Assembly (NCBI RefSeq): GCF_002855515.1 | Contig: NZ_PKRP01000003.1 | Location: 496,001-560,000 of the forward strand | Length of the DNA stretch: 64,000 bases | Reading direction: 5' to 3' | Source of the DNA: Rhizobium sp. TH135 | GTDB taxonomy: Bacteria > Pseudomonadota > Alphaproteobacteria > Rhizobiales > Rhizobiaceae | Shown here: in pieces, positions 61,025-64,000 of the stretch | How positions within the stretch are numbered: position 1 is the stretch's first letter | How the letters are laid out: every line of letters starts with the position of its first letter | The notes under the pieces: generated by a model | Databases searched by the model: none | Told to the model about the DNA's origin: nothing | The model's input: the letters and a program-made list of their open reading frames with translations, nothing else | Program-made: the position numbers and the translations under genes

Positions 61025-62110
61025 TCACTCACCAGCCTGAAACTGGAGCGGCCATTCGGACGGCTCGGACTGGACACCGTCGCAGTTGACCTTCTCGCGA
61101 TATTCCATCAGCTGGAACTCGAAGGTCTCGCCCGGCGCGTCCATCAGGCGGAAAACCTGGTAGGTGCCGCAATCGCCCTGGCCGCGCCCAAGCGAGGTCG
61201 AGATGAAGACACCCTTTTCGGCAAAGACCTCCGGGTTCATCATCTGCGCATTGTTCTCGCCCTCCAGCGCCGGCGGATTGGGCAGGCTGAGCATCGTTGC
61301 CCAGTCGGCCGGCGGGTTTTGTGTGATCGCGAAAATGCTCGTGCCCTGATAGGCGCCAAGGAAACACGGGACTTCCCAGAGAATGAAATTGTCATTCACC
61401 GCATAGCGCTGGCCGGGATAGGCGAGCGTGTCCGGCTCGCTGCACTCGTCGGGCGCATAGGTCGCGATCTCGCTGCGAACAGCCGGGGGCACCTCGCTGG
61501 TGGCCGTGAGCGTGACAGGCGGGGTGAGCGGCAGCCCGACCGGACCGGTATAGGGTGAAGGTCCGCCAGCGGCGGCGCCCTCGTCAGAGACAGGCTCCGG
61601 CACAGCTTGAGCCGTCTCGGGTGCCGAGGAGCCGGGACAGCCGATGACGCCCTTGGCACCCGCAATGAAAGGCGGAAGATCTTCGCGGACCACGGTAACT
61701 GTCGCCTTGCTGACCGTCTGCAGCGATCCCGTGACGACCGCCTCTTCAATCCGCACCAGCACATGCGTCGCATGGTCGGCGCTGGAATAGAGCCGGTAGC
61801 CGAGCCGCGGCGGCGGATCGAAATCGCCGCGTGCACCCTCGTTCAGCGCGATCTTATCCTTACCAATCTCGATGACCGCTTGCATCTGCACGCCGTCCTT
61901 ATCGTAAGGCATGTAGATCAGATAGGCATACTTGTCCGTCTCGGGATCCTTGTTGCTCTGCCAAAAGGCGAGATGGCAGGTGCTGAGGCCTCCCTCAATC
62001 TCATGTTTGCCGAACAATTTCAAATCGATCGACGGCTCCTGAGCGACAACAGGCTGAAATGCACCGAAGCCCAGCGCCAAGGCGAGAAAAGGCGATTTCA
62101 ATGACGGCAT
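61025..62110 (-). CDS. DUF1176 exported protein
   Basis: 361 aa. A signal peptide (FLALALGFGAFQPVVAQ) precedes a DUF1176 pattern: CHLAFWQSNKD in the N-terminal half and YREKVNCDGVQSEPSEWPL at the end. The function of the family is unknown. Cysteines (STCH, IGCPG, DECSEP, EVPCFLG, GDCGTY, NCDG) may pair in the periplasm. A Pro/Thr-rich linker joins two halves. ATG 62110 has ribosome-like GGGGGAA upstream. Confidence 0.85.
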   Translation of the reverse strand: MPSLKSPFLALALGFGAFQPVVAQEPSIDLKLFGKHEIEGGLSTCHLAFWQSNKDPETDKYAYLIYMPYDKDGVQMQAVIEIGKDKIALNEGARGDFDPPPRLGYRLYSSADHATHVLVRIEEAVVTGSLQTVSKATVTVVREDLPPFIAGAKGVIGCPGSSAPETAQAVPEPVSDEGAAAGGPSPYTGPVGLPLTPPVTLTATSEVPPAVRSEIATYAPDECSEPDTLAYPGQRYAVNDNFILWEVPCFLGAYQGTSIFAITQNPPADWATMLSLPNPPALEGENNAQMMNPEVFAEKGVFISTSLGRGQGDCGTYQVFRLMDAPGETFEFQLMEYREKVNCDGVQSEPSEWPLQFQAGE

Positions 62111-62197
62111 GATTCCCCCGGGACTACGATCCACCCGGAGATGAAGGTATCCTCAGATATGCGGGGCGACAAGCCGTGACGCCCGCGACATCAGGCG

Positions 62198-62635
62198 TCA
62201 GAGCAGCCCGAGTTCAGCCAGTTCCCGCTTCAGGTCGTCGGGCATATCCTCGATATTCGCACCGGACGCGGACAGGTCGCGCGGCGCGGCGTCGGCATCG
62301 AGATAGCGCCAGCCCTGGAAGGGGCGGCGCGGAGCCGGCGCGACCTCGATCACCTCGGGGCCAAGGATCAGCTCACAGCGCGTAATGCCGTCGCCACCGG
62401 TGAAGGTCTTGATGTCGAGCAGCTTCTGGCGGGCAGACAACTGGCCCTTGATGATCCAGTAAAGCGAACCACCATCAAGCAGCTCTTCCATGCGCTTCGG
62501 CACCATGCGGGTGACATGCGAGCTATGCGGTTCAAGACCCGCCGCCACGGCCACGAGGCAGCGTTCGGCGACCCAGTCGCGCAGATCGTCGATGGAGTCG
62601 GCTCCGACGCAGAGCTTGAGGAGATGCAGTGCCAT
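62198..62635 (-). CDS. DUF1489 family protein
   Basis: 145 aa. MALHLLKLCVGADSIDDLRD, RMVPKRMEELLDGGSLYWII and PFQGWRYL match DUF1489, conserved in alphaproteobacteria and of unknown function. ATG 62635 is chosen because family members begin MALHLLKL; the longer in-frame start lacks support. Confidence 0.9.
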   Translation of the reverse strand: MALHLLKLCVGADSIDDLRDWVAERCLVAVAAGLEPHSSHVTRMVPKRMEELLDGGSLYWIIKGQLSARQKLLDIKTFTGGDGITRCELILGPEVIEVAPAPRRPFQGWRYLDADAAPRDLSASGANIEDMPDDLKRELAELGLL

Positions 62636-62728
62636 GACACCCGAGATAGCCGGTCCCTGCGTCGGGTCAAGGGCTGGGGTGTCGCAGGGGGACGTGCTCA
62701 ACAGTTTCGGTGTGTTTCACGACGCACC

Positions 62729-62859
62729 GTCATCCTCGGGCTTGTCCCGAGGATCTACAAATGGTGGGGCTATCCGGTCAACGATGGTTTGGATATGCGA
62801 CCTTTACCGTCGGGGGCAAAGCTCGCGTAGCAGATCCTCGGGACAAGCCCGAGGATGAC
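62729..62859. repeat. Family C repeats as an inverted pair
   Basis: A copy at 62729-62757 (GTCATCCTCGGG, CTTGT, CCCGAGGATC) and its inverted partner at 62833-62859 (GATCCTCGGG, ACAAG, CCCGAGGATGAC) enclose about 75 bp, in the 262-bp spacer between the DUF1489 and sdaA genes. As a whole it is a large palindrome and could terminate sdaA transcripts. Confidence 0.75.
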
Positions 62860-62897
62860 GGCAGACGGGTCGGGACAGGGCTATTCCCCTGCCCGCA

Positions 62898-64000
62898 TCA
62901 ACATTCGACGACGTTTACGGCAAGACCACCGAGCGAGGTTTCCTTGTATTTCTCGCTCATGTCGTTGCCGGTCTGGCGCATCGTCTCGATGCACGCATCG
63001 AGCGGCACGAAATGCACGCCGTCGCCCTTGAGTGCGAGCGAGGCCGCCGTCACGGCTTTCACGGCGCCCAGCGCGTTGCGCTCGATGCAGGGGACCTGAA
63101 CGAGGCCGGCGACCGGGTCGCAGGTCATGCCGAGATGGTGTTCGAGCGCGATCTCAGCGGCGTTCTCTATCTGCTCCGGCGTGCCGCCCATGACGGCGGC
63201 AAGACCGGCGGCCGCCATGGCAGAGGCCGAGCCGACTTCGCCCTGACAGCCGACCTCAGCGCCCGAAATCGAGGCATTGTGCTTGATGATCCCGCCGATG
63301 GCGGCAGCCGTCAGCAGGTAGTCGCGAATGCCCTGCTGATCGGCGTCGGGATGGAAATGCAGGTAATAGCGGATCGTGGCGGGCACGACGCCGGCAGCGC
63401 CATTGGTCGGAGAGGTCACGACGCGGCCGCCGGCCGCATTCTCCTCGTTGACCGCCATGGCATAGACCGAGAGCCAGTCATTGGCGAGAACAGGGTTGAG
63501 ACGGTTCGAGCGCCATTCCTCCTGCAGCTGATCATGGATCGATTTTGCGCGGCGGCGGACCTTCAATCCGCCCGGCAGCTGGCCGTCCTGGCGCAGGCCA
63601 CGGTCGATACAGCTCGACATCGCGTCCCAAAGCCTGTCGAGACCGGCATCCAGATCCTCGCGGGACCGGACGACTTCCTCATTGGCACGCTTCATCTGCG
63701 CAATCGTCATGCCGGAGGCGGCGGCCATTGCGAGCATCTCCTTGGCCGAGGCAAAGGGATACGGCACCTTTTGCGCCGAGGCCTGCTTCTTCTGCTTCTG
63801 CATGGCGAGCAGCTCGGTGTCGGTTACGACGAAGCCGCCACCGATCGAGTAATAGATCTGGGTGAGCAGGACGCGCCCGTCCTTGTCCAGCGCCGACAGC
63901 CGCATGCCGTTGGCATGGCCGGACAATGGGGTCTTCTTGTCGTAGACGAGATCGTCCTTTGGCTGGAAATGATAGGCCGGATGGCCGGGTGGCGTGACAC
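62898..64000 (-). CDS. sdaA: L-serine ammonia-lyase, N-terminus outside window
   Basis: At least 367 codons; the gene runs past the right edge. Fe-S dependent serine dehydratase converting L-serine to pyruvate and ammonia. Cluster cysteines lie in [52 protein letters not shown] and the C-terminal [12 protein letters not shown], whose last Cys may fill the empty iron site, are typical. Sequence upstream of the first visible Met ([20 protein letters not shown]) is still coding, so that Met is not the start. Confidence 0.95.
   Translation of the reverse strand, partial: VTPPGHPAYHFQPKDDLVYDKKTPLSGHANGMRLSALDKDGRVLLTQIYYSIGGGFVVTDTELLAMQKQKKQASAQKVPYPFASAKEMLAMAAASGMTIAQMKRANEEVVRSREDLDAGLDRLWDAMSSCIDRGLRQDGQLPGGLKVRRRAKSIHDQLQEEWRSNRLNPVLANDWLSVYAMAVNEENAAGGRVVTSPTNGAAGVVPATIRYYLHFHPDADQQGIRDYLLTAAAIGGIIKHNASISGAEVGCQGEVGSASAMAAAGLAAVMGGTPEQIENAAEIALEHHLGMTCDPVAGLVQVPCIERNALGAVKAVTAASLALKGDGVHFVPLDACIETMRQTGNDMSEKYKETSLGGLAVNVVEC

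Overview
The window looks like chromosomal DNA from a Rhizobiaceae-type alphaproteobacterium (Rhizobium, Agrobacterium or Ensifer relatives). Most genes are GC-rich with strongly GC-biased third codon positions. Gene families and gene order are rhizobial: an rlpA-dac-tmk-holB-metG-tatD-MBL run, an extended UvrB, and DUF1127, DUF1489, DUF1176 and ExoD proteins. RIME-like palindromic repeats, typical of this family, are scattered through the spacers. Gene edges were judged by eye from codon pattern, ribosome sites and family motifs; no search could be run.

Layout. 0-4.5 kb: end of a DUF4864 gene, a GH3 beta-glucosidase, a metallophosphoesterase and a frameshifted GNAT gene. 4.5-12.1 kb: a minus-strand housekeeping block (MBL hydrolase, TatD, MetG, HolB, Tmk, a D-Ala-D-Ala carboxypeptidase homologue with altered active-site motifs, RlpA). 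12.3 kb: tRNA-Ser(TGA) with a visible promoter. 12.6-15.8 kb: a MacAB-like efflux operon. 15.9-17.8 kb: a small unknown protein, a phosphodiester glycosidase and a QueG-like Fe-S protein.

17.9-28.7 kb is the metabolic centre: an MttB-family methyltransferase, a corrinoid protein, DUF1638, a 'virulence factor' family protein, a MetV-like cysteine-rich protein, MetF-like methylenetetrahydrofolate reductase, an MtrH/AcsE-like methyltetrahydrofolate:corrinoid methyltransferase and a RACo-like corrinoid activator. Together they form a plausible route from a methylated (probably quaternary) amine through a corrinoid protein to tetrahydrofolate, in what appears to be an aerobe. ExoD, a formyltransferase-fold protein and two entericidin-like lipoproteins lie inside it. 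A GlxA/AraC regulator of the class that includes GbdR and ArgR lies 9 kb further on.

Two AT-richer islets look horizontally acquired and resemble conflict or defence modules. At 29.0-31.2 kb a DGQHR/ParB-like protein is followed 3 bp later by a HEPN-like protein with an RxxxxH motif. At 53.1-55.8 kb a HARE-HTH plus Nudix-like protein overlaps a protein ending in a purine-nucleosidase-like domain. A DUF2971 gene at 39.2-40.2 kb is a third AT-rich islet.

The rest is regulators and ordinary metabolism: a TetR/NAD(P)H oxidoreductase divergon with paired operators, a MocR/PNPOx divergon, a histidine phosphatase, thioesterases, LysR with two DUF1127-like proteins, a TauE exporter, a chemoreceptor, a GGDEF-EAL protein, uvrB with two palindromic repeats read in frame, a repeat-rich spacer at 55.8-57.8 kb, a DnaJ-like protein, a cold-shock protein with a long leader, dusA, a tyrosine phosphatase, DUF1176, DUF1489 and an L-serine ammonia-lyase running off the right edge.
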